DNA from: Epiperipatus broadwayi
Taxonomy: Eukaryota > Onychophora > Udeonychophora > Euonychophora > Peripatidae
DNA length: 64,000 nt
Reading direction: 5' to 3'
Assembly: GCA_028023455.1 (NCBI GenBank)
Contig: JAQFVV010000037.1
Span: forward strand, 1,242,001-1,306,000
The translations under genes and the position numbers were made by a program. Position 1 is the stretch's first letter, and every line of letters begins with the position of its first letter. The notes under the pieces were generated by a model, which saw only the letters and a program-made list of their open reading frames with translations, was not told where the DNA came from and searched no databases. Shown one piece after another: positions 1-10,781 of this stretch.

Positions 1-2235
1 GTATTAAATAATAAACATTATTTTTCTACCTTTAGTAGCATTTAGTTTTGAGTCATTATTAGGATTGATTTTAATTTAGTTAGGCCACTTTAATCAAGTT
101 GGGCTCAGTGTTTCATCCAGCTGTAAAATTATTTTTTAAAATCCGTGAATTTTTTATTTATTTATTTAATCAATAAATATGTTTACATCAAAATATTTTT
201 GTTTTATAAGTATGGTAGTGTAGTATAAAATCAATTTTCTGAATTAATCAGGAACAAATAATTCAGATAACTAACTTTCTGCATAGTTTAGCAAGTGACT
301 ATATATTTATTTTCAATCTGATTTTCTCACTAATGAAGATGAAAACTAAAAAGTAGTCTGAGAATGAAGATATTTGTAGCCATTAATTATTCCAGCTTGC
401 TGTAGATGATTCTAAACAGAGTGAAAATAACTGCTCATATAATTATTTATTGGATAACCTGTTTTGGTTAAATAAATAGTTTGAATAATCTGATGTTTAC
501 GAGAATACTCAATTTATATGAAATAAAGTGTAATCAGAGCTGGAGTTAATTATTACAATTTGATCTACAAATGCTATATTTATTGCACTCGCATATTTGA
601 CAGTATTCACATTAGATAAATACATTAATGATTATTATTAATGTATTTATTTAAAGAGGATTATGTCAAATGTGTGTGGGTGTAAAACATTTGGTATTTA
701 TCGATCAAATTGTAATAATTTGATATTGCTAAATATTGAACACGAATGTTAAAAATATGTGAGAAATGGTGACTTGGGCCAACTGAAAAATTTTGGTTTA
801 ATCAGCAATGCATCTTGGTATTCATTTACCCTTTTCAGGTGTTTACATGTATTTCAATTTCAGGAGTGAATGGAGGAATGGAAATATAAGTTTTAAGTAC
901 ATGTACACAAAATTGAATTATATTATCCAAGATAATAACTACTGCATCTTTAAATATTCGTTAAAGCTGTTCTCTTTTTAATTATGGACTTCCTGTGTGC
1001 TTGCTAAACAATGAGAATGTTACAATGGTTGCTCTTGTCTTTTAAAGTTGTTAATCTTGTGTTTAGATTTGTAGAGGTCCCTACTGTCGAATTTTAGGTG
1101 CATAGTCTTAAGGTTATAGCCTTAATATATATTATTTACGCAATGAGTGTGCGCTTTACAAATTATTAATTACAATATTAGTTATTATAAATAATAATTT
1201 ATTTAGAATCAGTAAGCTAAACCTAATATTTTGAAAAAATTATAATTATTTTAAACTTATCTGCTTGTTTTTTATAATTATAAGTCTCTAAACTGAAATG
1301 AACAAATGTGTTTAGTAGCAGAAATAATTCTGCATAACACTCTACATGCTATAGATAATTGTTGTAATTTTGTAAAGGATTTCAGTGTTTTGGATGATTG
1401 ATGTTTAGATAATTGACTTTACATTTTAATTCGGTAAACCATCAAGTATAGGTTAATTTTAAGATATAAATGCAGAAGTAATAATACAAGAAAAAATTAT
1501 TTCCAATCGGGCCTACATATTCTAAGACCATTCTCAACTTTTGTTTTGAGAAAGTCTCTAATTATATGTAGAGAAAAATACTCTATTGACTTATTCTGTG
1601 AATAAATGCTATCATTTTGTTACCGAAAGTGTTGGGTTCTAAATATTGTTTGTTTGTTTTTTGTTTGTGCCTTACAGCCGGAAATTGTATCTGAAAAACA
1701 AATGAACCATTAATATATACTAAAAGAAATTGCTCACTTTTGAATTCAGAATTAGTATTAATCATTATCAGAGCTTTTAATCATTATTGTTTCTAATAAT
1801 TAGATCCATATGTAAATGGATATATAAATAATTAATAGGTAGAAGAGTTTAGAAAACAAATTAGTGAGATGATTGAACAATAAATGAATAGATAGTTATT
1901 TAGGGACATTTAAGAATCTGAAAATAGTAAAAAAGTATAATAAGTTAAGATAGAGGCAACTCCACTAATCATTTTATCAGCTATTTAAATAAGTAATAGA
2001 TATTAGTGTTCAATATTCTTGATTATTTCTAGTTAATTATCTTCTTCATGCCATGAGGAATCTTTTATTTATTAATTAGTTATGTAACTAGTTAGGTTAA
2101 ACAGCTGTGTAAAAGATATTGACATAAATTTGTATTTGCTTTATGCTTAGAATTGGTTAAAGAACTTAGTTTTTCATTACAATAATTTTCCATAAACAAT
2201 CTTTAATTATGTGCTTTACTGTTGTTGCATATATA
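1..2235. other. AT-rich non-coding stretch, probably intron or intergenic
   Basis: No convincing gene or recognisable repeat was found here. The sequence is strongly AT-rich with many short inverted A/T motifs. The only gene-like signal is a good-looking splice acceptor near 1671-1677, listed separately as a doubtful short exon. The open reading frames present are short and have no recognisable domain. Confidence 0.5.
1678..1713 (+). other. doubtful short terminal exon candidate
   Basis: A T-rich tract ends in CTTACAG at 1671-1677, which is a good splice-acceptor sequence. It is followed by eleven codons (reading PEIVSEKQMNH) and a TAA stop at 1711-1713. The composition is less AT-rich than the flanks. 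No family is recognisable from so few residues, and in AT-rich DNA such sites arise by chance, so this is only a candidate. Confidence 0.15.
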
Positions 2236-2239
2236 TTTT

Positions 2240-2410
2240 GATTAAAACAGTAGCAATTCTCCCTGTATAATAGTGCCATCTAGTGCACAACATAGTAATC
2301 AATGAATACTAGATGGTTTGTGCATCAAAATCCCATCAATATCCCCAGACTATTTTCTAGTTTGTGCCTTCATCAGTGAATAGCCTTGGATTTGAGAGGA
2401 CTGCACCTAG
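2240..2410 (-). repeat. short interspersed repeat with hammerhead-like core
   Basis: Read on the minus strand, this repeat carries CTGATGA (2376-2370), GAAA (2357-2354) and a GTC (2350-2348). It continues into GGGATATTGATG and then a segment with CATTGATTACTATG. The same order of motifs occurs on the plus strand at 45.28-45.45 kb, so this is a dispersed family. The downstream segment recurs in inverted orientation at about 2640-2745. Stem I looks weak in this copy. The link to Penelope-like terminal repeats is inference. Confidence 0.5.
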
Positions 2411-2639
2411 ATCTTTGGATCTAATGCATCTCTTCTGCATCCATTTACCTTTTTAGTTAACTATAAACCTATGAGCCCAAACCAAAAACACACTAATGTT
2501 TCCAATTCCAAGCTCATTTACTTGTATAGTATACAAATCTTAAATCAATTCAGTATTTATACATCTTGCTATCTTTGATTTTTTTAATAATCATAGTCAC
2601 CAACATCCTTTGGCTAGAATTGTTGTTAAAACATTAGAA

Positions 2640-2745
2640 CATAGGGATTTTTATGCACAACTTTCTAGCATCCATCGATTACTATGGCTTGCATTGGGTG
2701 GCACTACTGTATGCAGAGTTACTATTGTATTAACAGCTTATGTAA
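2640..2745 (+). repeat. inverted partner of the 2.24-2.41 kb repeat
   Basis: The run beginning GGGATTTTTATGCACAA and continuing through CGATTACTATGGCTTGCA and GGTGGCACTACTGTATG matches the body of the minus-strand repeat at 2240-2340 and the plus-strand copy near 45.37 kb. It lacks the hammerhead-like portion. Together with the first copy it forms an inverted pair about 230 bases apart. Confidence 0.5.
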
Positions 2746-3431
2746 GCATAAGTAATGATAATCGTGTTGTTTTAGTGTTTATATTTTGTTTATTATAGAC
2801 AACTATCACAAAATTAGTACACTGTTTAGAATGTAATATATTATAACAGTAATCAGTTGCATATCCTATGCACATTGATACATTTAAATTGAGTAATTTA
2901 TACCAATAATATTTTTCTCTTTTTTCTTTTTTTATACTTATTGTTGTTTAGAATAATTGAATGTATATAAGGTGTTTAAGTCAAGATTTTTGTATCAATT
3001 GTAATTTTTTTGATTTAATATGTATATGGAAGAGAACGAATATGCCACAATACTGTTTTGTTTTTGTTTTTATTGTGCTATAATAATGTGGCACAATAAG
3101 AAGATAAGAAAAAGTTGAATATAAAAGATGTCACTATGTAATAGAAAGATTTTAATTTTTATTTAAGTGATTTTTTTTTTTTCCTGAATCATTTATGTTA
3201 TCAAAAAAGGAAAATAATAGAAATAGATAAACACATAGTGAAATTTCTATCAGTTTTTTTCCAATGAACCAAAGAAGATAAACAAAGAGATATGGGGAAA
3301 TGACAGAAGTGGGAATATTTCTATTGTTTTCCTGGTTTTGACATCAAAAGGTAGCAGACAATAGACAAGGAAAATGATATATGTATATGTTAATAATGTG
3401 GTAAGAAATTTCACTGCTTAAAATTAAAAAA
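2746..3431. other. AT-rich non-coding stretch
   Basis: Nothing supportable was seen beyond homopolymer T runs and short A/T repeats. Confidence 0.5.
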
Positions 3432-3597
3432 ATAATAATAATTGATAATATAGGGTATATGAGCACAGACTTTCAGATGACCCATCACTCTCCACTCTAT
3501 CTAATAAAACTGATACACTCAAGCACATATACCCTATATTACATATATAGACACAGGTATATAATAAGCCTGTGTTTCAGTTAATAATAATTGATAA
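3432..3597. repeat. small hairpin element flanked by 16-base direct repeats
   Basis: A 15-base perfect inverted repeat, AATATAGGGTATATG at 3447-3461 and its complement at 3526-3540, encloses about 64 bases. A second small hairpin (ACACAGG / CCTGTGT) lies at 3551-3575. The whole block is bounded by the direct repeat TAATAATAATTGATAA at 3432-3447 and about 3582-3597, which could be a target-site duplication. The element has no coding capacity. It resembles a MITE or a small retro-insertion, but the class is uncertain. Confidence 0.5.
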
Positions 3598-5001
3598 CAA
3601 AGCATTATATGATTTTGTTTTTTCATTAATATTATAGAAATATTTGTAACAGATTCACTTCTACGCAAAATAAACTTTTGTTCTGATTTTAAAAAATTTT
3701 AAAAATCTATAAATAATTTGTGATCATTCATTCAGAAGTCAGGAAGGGGAAAGATGCATATATTGTGGTTATTTTTTAAAAAATGAAAACATATATATTT
3801 ATTTATTTTATAATAATTTTGTTATTATAGATAACTAGCAAAATATTACCAAATTCGTTAATTTTTTTACAGCATTAAATGTAATTAATATATATAGATG
3901 AAGGATTTTTATTTTTTCAAAGTATCAATAATTATTCCATTAATATATGTTCATTATCTGCAAACATATATTCTTGGAGGTTGAATGTTAATTGGAGCAA
4001 ATTATATATATATAATCTTTCAGAGTGCATTGGTGGGCCTTAGAATTTTTCATTATATTTCTAAGTTGCAAATATAATTTTTGAAGTAGAACAAGTTTAA
4101 ATTGGTAGATTGAAAGAAGTGATTTTTTTTTTCCTCAATTGAAGGATCTGTTCTTACATATTAAATGTTATTGTTTAAGGCATTTTTATGTCATATTTTA
4201 AAAAGATATAAAATAGCTTTGTAATTTGGCCTCAGGAATTATTAGTTCCAAGGCTTTTCTATGATCACATAGTTATCATTTAAGCTCAAGTTTCTATATA
4301 GTAATACATTTATGTACTTATGTTGAGGGACATGCAAGAAAAATAATAATTAATCAATAAAAGAAAAAAGGGTCATTGATTTTTATCTATTAAATGTAAT
4401 ATGCTAAATTCTGGTGGGAACTTCGAAGCATATTGTTTTTACTTGTTGTTATATATAAATTTATTGTATATAGTAAATAAATATGATTTTAAAATAAAAA
4501 AAATTTGAGCCACAAGAAAATTGACCATTGCAAGTAGCATATTGATTCAAAACAGAAGGACATTCTTGTATGTTATGTCACAACAAACATGTAAAATGTA
4601 TTACGAATTATATTTTTTTTTTTTTTAATTCATTTACTGATTACTACCAAAAGCCTATAAGCCTAGTATAACTTTTTAATTTACCATCATTCCTGCAATT
4701 TGATATCACATATTCAGTTCATATTATTAGTTTATTTTTAATTAACCGTTTACTTGTTGCTTAATATTAATAGTAGAATTCATGTTATTTTTAATTTTAA
4801 TTGTTTTGGCCTTTTTTTTTCTTTTTACATACACTAATGCATTTTGCAGTTAAATGCAAAATCTTTTTGAATTACTGGTGTGTGTTGTAAGACAAATCAT
4901 TCTGTGCAGACCTCCAGTTAGAAGTCAGTTATTAGTTAATATTCCATTTGTATGTAATGATCTGCCCTATTTTGTGAGTTTTTATTATTTATTAAAATTA
5001 G
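3598..5001. other. AT-rich stretch, probable intron
   Basis: This stretch precedes the candidate exon at 5.0 kb and contains AT microsatellites (for example near 4003) and poly-T runs. No gene or recognisable mobile element was found. Confidence 0.45.
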
Positions 5002-5091
5002 AAATGTCTGACGTGAGTAACACCGATCCCGAGCAGCTTACTGCTCAGCCTTGGAGGAATACTTCTTCACCTCAAGTTGGATTTCCTGCAG
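5002..5091 (+). CDS. candidate coding exon of an unrecognised host gene
   Basis: This 90-base block is about half G+C in surroundings that are mostly A+T, as expected of an exon in this kind of genome. It follows an acceptor (AAAATTAG, ending at 5001) and contains ATG at 5004-5006. The reading frame starts MSDVSNTDPEQLTAQPW, is rich in Ser, Thr, Pro and Gln, and stays open to a CAG|GTCAGG donor at 5091/5092. The donor is weak because of C at +3. The exon ends in phase 1, which fits the exon starting at 53906 (G plus GT gives Gly). It could be a first coding exon or an internal exon preceded by a phase-1 junction. I do not recognise the family; the short acidic and polar sequence gives no domain. 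Confidence 0.5.
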
Positions 5092-6788
5092 GTCAGGAGG
5101 ACAAACTCTTATGTCCATTCTTTTTAATGTATTATATAACCATTTTCTTGAATTTTAAATATGTAATCATTTGTTATTTGTTTGTTTGTTTTTAGTTTAT
5201 TGATAAGATTTTATTGGAAAATTGTCCTGTTCAATAAGTTAATCATAATTACTATTCATTATCTTTATTTCATGTTTTCATAGAAATGTATTTAAAAGTT
5301 TTTATAATGTGTTTTCCACACTAGAGTAAGTTCACATGTTTGGGCACTTAGTTACTGTGATTGAATGATAACATGTTAAATCATTTTTAACCACCTTCAG
5401 AACACAATTTAACAAAGTATATTATAGATGGAACTACATTGTAAATATTCGATCTTTTAGCTCTTTAATAAATGTTGTTGAGATGGTACCATGTTTGAAT
5501 TGTTTTAGCTAATTCTTGAAGTCAAATATTATTAAACGTTAAATATAAATTTTTATAAAATTTAAATTAGAGAACTATTGATAATTACAATTAATGTCTA
5601 ATACCTTACACAGTTTTTTAATCCAGCTGTTAAGTGCCAGGCTTGAACTAAAGGTCTCTGCATCAAAGTTAGTTCTGTCACTTACTGATGCTTGAACATC
5701 ACATGATCTCCCAAACAACTAACTATTTGACTCTTAATGTATAATATAATTATTAGCATTTTTTGTTTGTTTTTGAAAATTAGCTAAATACTTATTTTTT
5801 TGTATATGAATGAAGAAAACTTTCACAAATTGATTTGAAAATAAATTGATTGGTTTATTCATTTTCTTTATAAATTTGATTAACAGAATTAAGAAAGATA
5901 TATACTTCTTTTTAGATATGTTAGACAAGCTTAATTTCCCAAAAATTTGTCCCAGAATAAATGTTTATATGATGGTCATGAGGAGAAAAAATGTGTAACT
6001 TTTTTTTCTCAGCCTTCTTTTTATGTTTTGTACTGTAGTGACATCTATCTTCAGCAATGAGAATCTGATAATGCTTGCATGTTTTTGCCTGTGTGAAAGT
6101 AATAATCTGCAGCTAGCTATCTGATATTAATTGATATATAATACAATTTTAAAATACATTACATATTATTTTTTATAGAATTACTGATATGGTTTTTTTA
6201 AATGGAATTCCAATATCTTTCTTACCTTGCTGTATTTGTATGTATTTATTGTTTGCTAACATGCAATGCAATTAACAGATACATAGTTCATAACAACATT
6301 CACATTTTGAAATTAATACTGATATTCTCAAATATATATACATAAAGATTTCTAGTTATTCTGAATTGTGATTAATATGTTGACTTAGCATAACTGACAA
6401 GATGGATTTTTTTTTTATTGAAATCATTGAGCCTGCTAGTGTTTATTCAAATTTTAAATAACTAAGATGATTTGTGGCTTTTATTTTTTTACTTTACATA
6501 TGATCCATTATTTCATCTTGTGTATTTATTTATCAAAAATGCAGTGATTGGATTAGCATTGATAAGATTATATGATAGGTTGATTTCATCGCTTCAAAAC
6601 GTTTTGCAGCTAGAGAAATAAAGAAAATGGATGGAAATTATTTATTCATCTATATTTTGTTTGCTTAAGTAGTTTATGAAATCTTACCAGATTTATCAAA
6701 TGAAAATAAAGAGAATGGGACCAAAGATAGATATATCGATATTAATAAATTATAAAAAGTTAATAGTTATAAAATATAATTTAGATTA
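5092..6788. other. AT-rich stretch with one weak SINE-like segment
   Basis: Around 5620-5720 there is a segment (GCCAGGCTTGAACTAAAGG...TTCTGTCACTTACTGATGC) that resembles the body of the SINE family annotated at 7.55 and 47.8-49.0 kb, but the match is weak. The rest shows only A/T-rich unique sequence. Confidence 0.35.
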
Positions 6789-6842
6789 TTATAAACAGTG
6801 AGGATTTCCAATTCCTCTACAAGCAATCCTCACTGTTTATAA
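6789..6842. repeat. perfect 18-base hairpin
   Basis: TTATAAACAGTGAGGATT at 6789-6806 is followed, after an 18-base loop, by its exact reverse complement at 6825-6842. There is no flanking coding sequence. It could be a tiny MITE, a structured RNA or a replication-slippage product; nothing in the sequence decides. Confidence 0.7.
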
Positions 6843-6904
6843 CTTACAAGCTTAAGAGATAGGGTCATGTGATCTATGAATTGATCTATGACTTTTATTT
6901 TGAC

Positions 6905-7440
6905 TATTTAGATTATTAATATGGACAGTAACATAATGAATGAAATTCATCATAGAATTAAACTTGATGGAGTGTTTTTGATAGAAATAATGTAATATTA
7001 AAAGGAAATATGTTGCATGGTTGAAAAGATTTGCTATTGCTTACTTATGGATCTGAGACTTGGACATTCAACAAAAGAGTAATGCAAAGACTGCATATCT
7101 CACAGAAAAATATTGAAGAAATGCATATTGGGATTAACATATAAGGACTGATAGCTAAATATACTGATGAGAAAATAAACAGGTATGATAGAAAAAATTA
7201 ATCTCATGTGGAGACTGATTGAACAGATTTTTGGAAATGAAGACAGTAGATGAATACTTGAAATTTAAAATGTAGAAAAAGGAGAATGAATGTAATGTTT
7301 TATAAAAAAAAACCAAAAAGAGATGTAAGGTAGTTTACTGGAATGATGTGGAAAAAAAAAGAAACTAATGGATAAAAGAAATTATTATTAAACTTAAAGG
7401 AATCTTCAGATGGATTGATTATGATTGAAAATAATATATT
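6905..7440 (+). mobile_element. RTE-type LINE, 3' fragment (copy 1)
   Basis: The segment aligns by eye with the post-reverse-transcriptase part of the better LINE copies in this window. It has ATTATTAATATGGACAG (compare ATTATTAATACAGACGG near 31846), the GGATCTGAGACTTGGACATT block encoding the GSETWT motif, and the tail GATTATGATTGAAAATAAT. It begins inside the coding region, so it is a 5'-truncated insertion, the usual product of target-primed reverse transcription. Frame breaks are frequent, so it is long dead. No poly-A tail is seen, consistent with RTE elements, which often end in short A/T-rich or trinucleotide repeats. Confidence 0.75.
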
Positions 7441-7544
7441 ACAAATATATAAGAGGATAATTATTTACTATTGAAAGCTTGTTAATTCTAAACTTGTTTT
7501 GTTTTGTTTTTTAAGATTTAAATTTAATACTTATGATATCTCTG

Positions 7545-7695
7545 TACGGAATAAATAAATAATTGAAAGGTTTATTGCTTAGAAATTCAAATGAAGTTTG
7601 AATATCAGAAGTGATGGAGCTAGGTCATGATTTATGAACCTTGAATTCTAAATTCTGTCACTTCCCACTGCACTAAACCATATAGTAGTCTATAT
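7545..7695 (-). repeat. tRNA-derived SINE copy
   Basis: Read on the minus strand it has a head GGTTTAGTGCAGTGGGAAGTG, a middle with CAAGGTTCATAAATCATGA, the phrase TTCAAACTTCATTTGAATTTC and a tail AGCAATAAACCTTTCAATTATTTATTTATT. The same order is found in at least five other copies in this window (47.8-49.0 kb and others). The head resembles an RNA polymerase III A box and the middle a degenerate B box, so I class it as a tRNA-related SINE. The tail is A/T repeat rather than pure poly-A. Confidence 0.55.
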
Positions 7696-7699
7696 AGAA

Positions 7700-8569
7700 T
7701 TATATCAGCAATTTTGTACATGTAAATTTTCCACTTCAATAATTTATGGTAAAAAGTGTGCTTGATTATTCTAAAAAGAATGATAATAAGTAATGATAAG
7801 CAAGGGCTTAGTACTTATAAAAGTATGACATCTACTCCATCTCTAATGAATTCACAGTCACTGCCTCAAACTTGGTTGATAAAGCCACAAATATCAGGAA
7901 TTTTTACCTTCTAATTAAGAATAAATAGGTATCCATTTATCTATTACTATTGGTTAGCTAACTGGATAAGTATGATCTGACCTAACCTGTTTGTACCCTG
8001 AATAAATTTCAAAATTCATATAATCCAAATTTAATCCCAATTCATGGATGACAGACAGATTACAATATGTATTATATTGCAATGTTCTTTTTCTAAAATA
8101 AGGCTAATTCAATTTAAATATTTTTTTAATTAAAATTTTTTAAGAAGTGAAAGTTATTTAAATTTTGGTTGTTGTTTTTTTATACTTAGCTGATTTTTAT
8201 TTATTTGTGTGCGTGTAATATCTCACTATCATTATTTGCATCTCTTTATGATAAGTGCTTTAGCATTTTTGGAAAAACTTTATCAAATGAGATATTGTTT
8301 AGTTGGATATCATCATGGTGAAGTGTATACTCACAACCCATGCAATAATAATCAATTGTTTGAACATTTCTATTTTGCAGCACTCACTGTATTGGGTAAA
8401 TTTTTTTTATATAAATTTAAGCCTCATAACTATCTCAGGAATGTTACTTCTCTTTTGCAATATAAATCTATTTAAATATTTGAAAAAGAATTATCTAGTA
8501 TATAATAATAAAAAAAGACCTCATAGAAATGGTGCCATTTTTTAGATACCAAATGGTTAGAAATATATC
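7700..8569. other. AT-rich stretch, no gene seen
   Basis: Open reading frames of about 80 codons at 8209-8545 overlap in two frames, are rich in Tyr, Phe and Leu, and have no recognisable motif. They look like chance frames in A/T-rich DNA. Confidence 0.4.
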
Positions 8570-8907
8570 TTTGGAGATTAATTATTAAGAATTTTAAACT
8601 TCTCTCTCAATATTATAATAAAATAAAATTAAAAGCATATGAAGTGCTTGAAAGAGAAACTATAAAGAGTGCAAAATATTAAAAGCTTCACAAAATCAAA
8701 CAATTCTATAAGAAAATTTTAAACAATAATAAAGATCTTAAGCTTCCATATATTACCCTCCCACACATACCTACAATCTCTAACCAATTGATTAAGGTCT
8801 TGTTTAACAAATTTAAAATCAGTATTCATACACACACACACACTCCTGTACCAATCAGCTTATCAATAACTCCAGAGACAAAATCGACCCTACTCAGTCG
8901 TTTATAG

Positions 8908-10781
8908 CAGTGGTCTTCAACCTTTTCACACCTGCAGACCGGCAAAAATAAGGATAAGATTTCGCCGACCAGCAGAAGTTTACAGATAAATTTTCTTTAA
9001 AATGTAACCTGCTTAGCCTTAGATAAGCATAATTGTTATAACAGACCAAAACATCACACTAGTTATTGTGAATTATAATGGTGTTGCTTACTTTCACATG
9101 CTAAACACTCTTTCTCAAGTTGCGCAGTCATACTGCTACAGAAAACAGTACAATAACAATCGATCTCATTAATGTGCTTGCATTTCTATGTTTATTATTT
9201 CATTGTTAAAACATGCAAGAATAAAATGTTATTCACCTGAATGTTGGGAAATATCGCAGCTAGTGTAATTACATAACAATGATTATGATAAATGTTGAGA
9301 AATATCTTGTCTTCACTGGGACAAAAGATATTTAGAGACCAAAGTTATTTTTTTGTTTGTTTTTATTTTTAAAAACAGAAATTGGTTTTAAAAATAAGTT
9401 TTAGTATTTTAGCGATATATAAATAAAGCCAAAAAAAAATATTGCCTTATAGGCCAAAAAAAGTGGGCGTATTTTTAAACAACAAAAAAAAAAAAAAACG
9501 AAACTTGAAAAAGTCAAAAGTTTTGATCTCATTTTAATTGGGGTGGGGGGGGTGAGAAATACCTTGTCTTCACTGAGACAAAAGATAGAGACCAAAGTTA
9601 TTTTTTTGTTTGTTTTTATTTTTAAAAAAAGGTAAAAGAAATTTGTTTTAAAAATAAAAGTTTTAGTATTTTAGCGGTATATAAATAAAGCCAAAAAAAA
9701 TATTGCCTTATAGGCCAAAAAAAAGTGGGCGTATTTTTAAACAACAAAAAAAAAGAAAACAAAACTTGAAAAAGTCAAAAGTTTTGATCGTATTTTAATT
9801 TGGGGTTGGGGGTGGGGCTGGATTAAGAAATACTTTGTAAAAGTTAAAGACAGAAATTTTTTGGTTGTTTTTCTTTTTAAAAAAAGGTGATAAAAATTGA
9901 TTTCAAAAATAAAAGTTAAAGCCAAAAAAAATCTTATTTTAATTTTTTTTGGGGGAGTGGGTTGAGAAATACTTTGTCTTCACTGAGACAAAAGATAGAG
10001 ACACAAAAGTTATTTTTGGATTGTTTTTATTTTTTAAAAACGGTAATAAAAATTGGTTTTAAAAATAAAAGTTTTAGTACATCAGCGGTATACAAATAAA
10101 GGCAAAAAGATATCGCCTTATACACCAAAAAAAAAGTGGCCGTATTTTAAACAAAAAAAAAAATCTGAAACTTGAAAAAGTCGCAAGTTTTAATCTTACT
10201 TTATTTTGGGGTGGGGGGTTGTATTGGGAAATACTTTGTAAAAGTTAGAGACTGAAATTATTTTTTGGTTTTTATTTTTAAAAAAAGATAATAAAAATTG
10301 ATTTCAAAAATAAAAGTTAAAGCCAAAAAAAATTGCCTTATAGCCAAAAAAAAAAAAAACACTAAAAAGGAAATATTAAAAGAGGGAGTAGAAAAAGCTT
10401 CTCTTTAAACGAAGTCAAGAATCTCTCGGCAATTATGCCGTGATTGGCTATCAAAAGACAACCAGAGTTTGTATAATAAAAAACTTTTTTTTTTTAATTT
10501 TGAATTTTTTTTAAAAAATAATAAAAAATTTAATTCTACCCCCCCCCCATAAACATCTGAGATAAATAGAAAAACAAATTAATTTATGTATGATTGATTA
10601 GATTTTGTTTTTGTTCTGTTTCTTTTTTTTTAATCGGGTAAAAATGCGATGAAAAAATAAATAACAATTGTTTATATTAATAAAAAGTTTAAAATCTTAT
10701 TATTTTATTGTTATAAACTTTCTAGCCAGTCTAGCGCAGACTGGCAGAAAACTTCTGCGAACCGGTGGTTGAAGACCACTG
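8908..10781 (+). mobile_element. non-autonomous hAT-like DNA transposon
   Basis: The terminal inverted repeats start CAGTGGTCTTCAACC at 8908 and end with the complement at 10781; CAGTGGT...CAACC termini are typical of hAT elements. The 8-base sequence GTTTATAG lies directly outside both ends (8900-8907 and 10782-10789), the target duplication length of hAT transposases. The 1874-base element has no transposase frame. Its interior is largely a tandem array (see 9294-10345) plus poly-A, poly-T and poly-C runs. It must have been mobilised in trans. The clean empty site can be read from the Penelope-like frame on either side. Confidence 0.9.
9294..10345 (+). repeat. tandem array of long and short units inside the hAT-like element
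   Basis: A unit beginning TTGAGAAATATCTTGTC and containing CTTCACTGGGACAAAAGATA, TATAAATAAAGCCAAAAA and TTGCCTTATAGGCC repeats with starts near 9294, 9552, 9822, 9961 and 10223. The first, second and fourth units are about 260 bases. The third and fifth are about 130-140 bases, and after GAAATACTTTGTAAAAGTTA they lack the middle part. The order long, long, short, long, short suggests that a long-short pair was itself duplicated. Confidence 0.75.

Noticed and set aside
3000-3200. Possible promoter or TATA motifs in many places
   Set aside because: TATA-like words are everywhere in this composition and carry no information here.
8209-8545. Overlapping frames of 80-88 codons
   Set aside because: Two overlapping frames without motifs, rich in residues expected from A/T-rich DNA; no splice signals.
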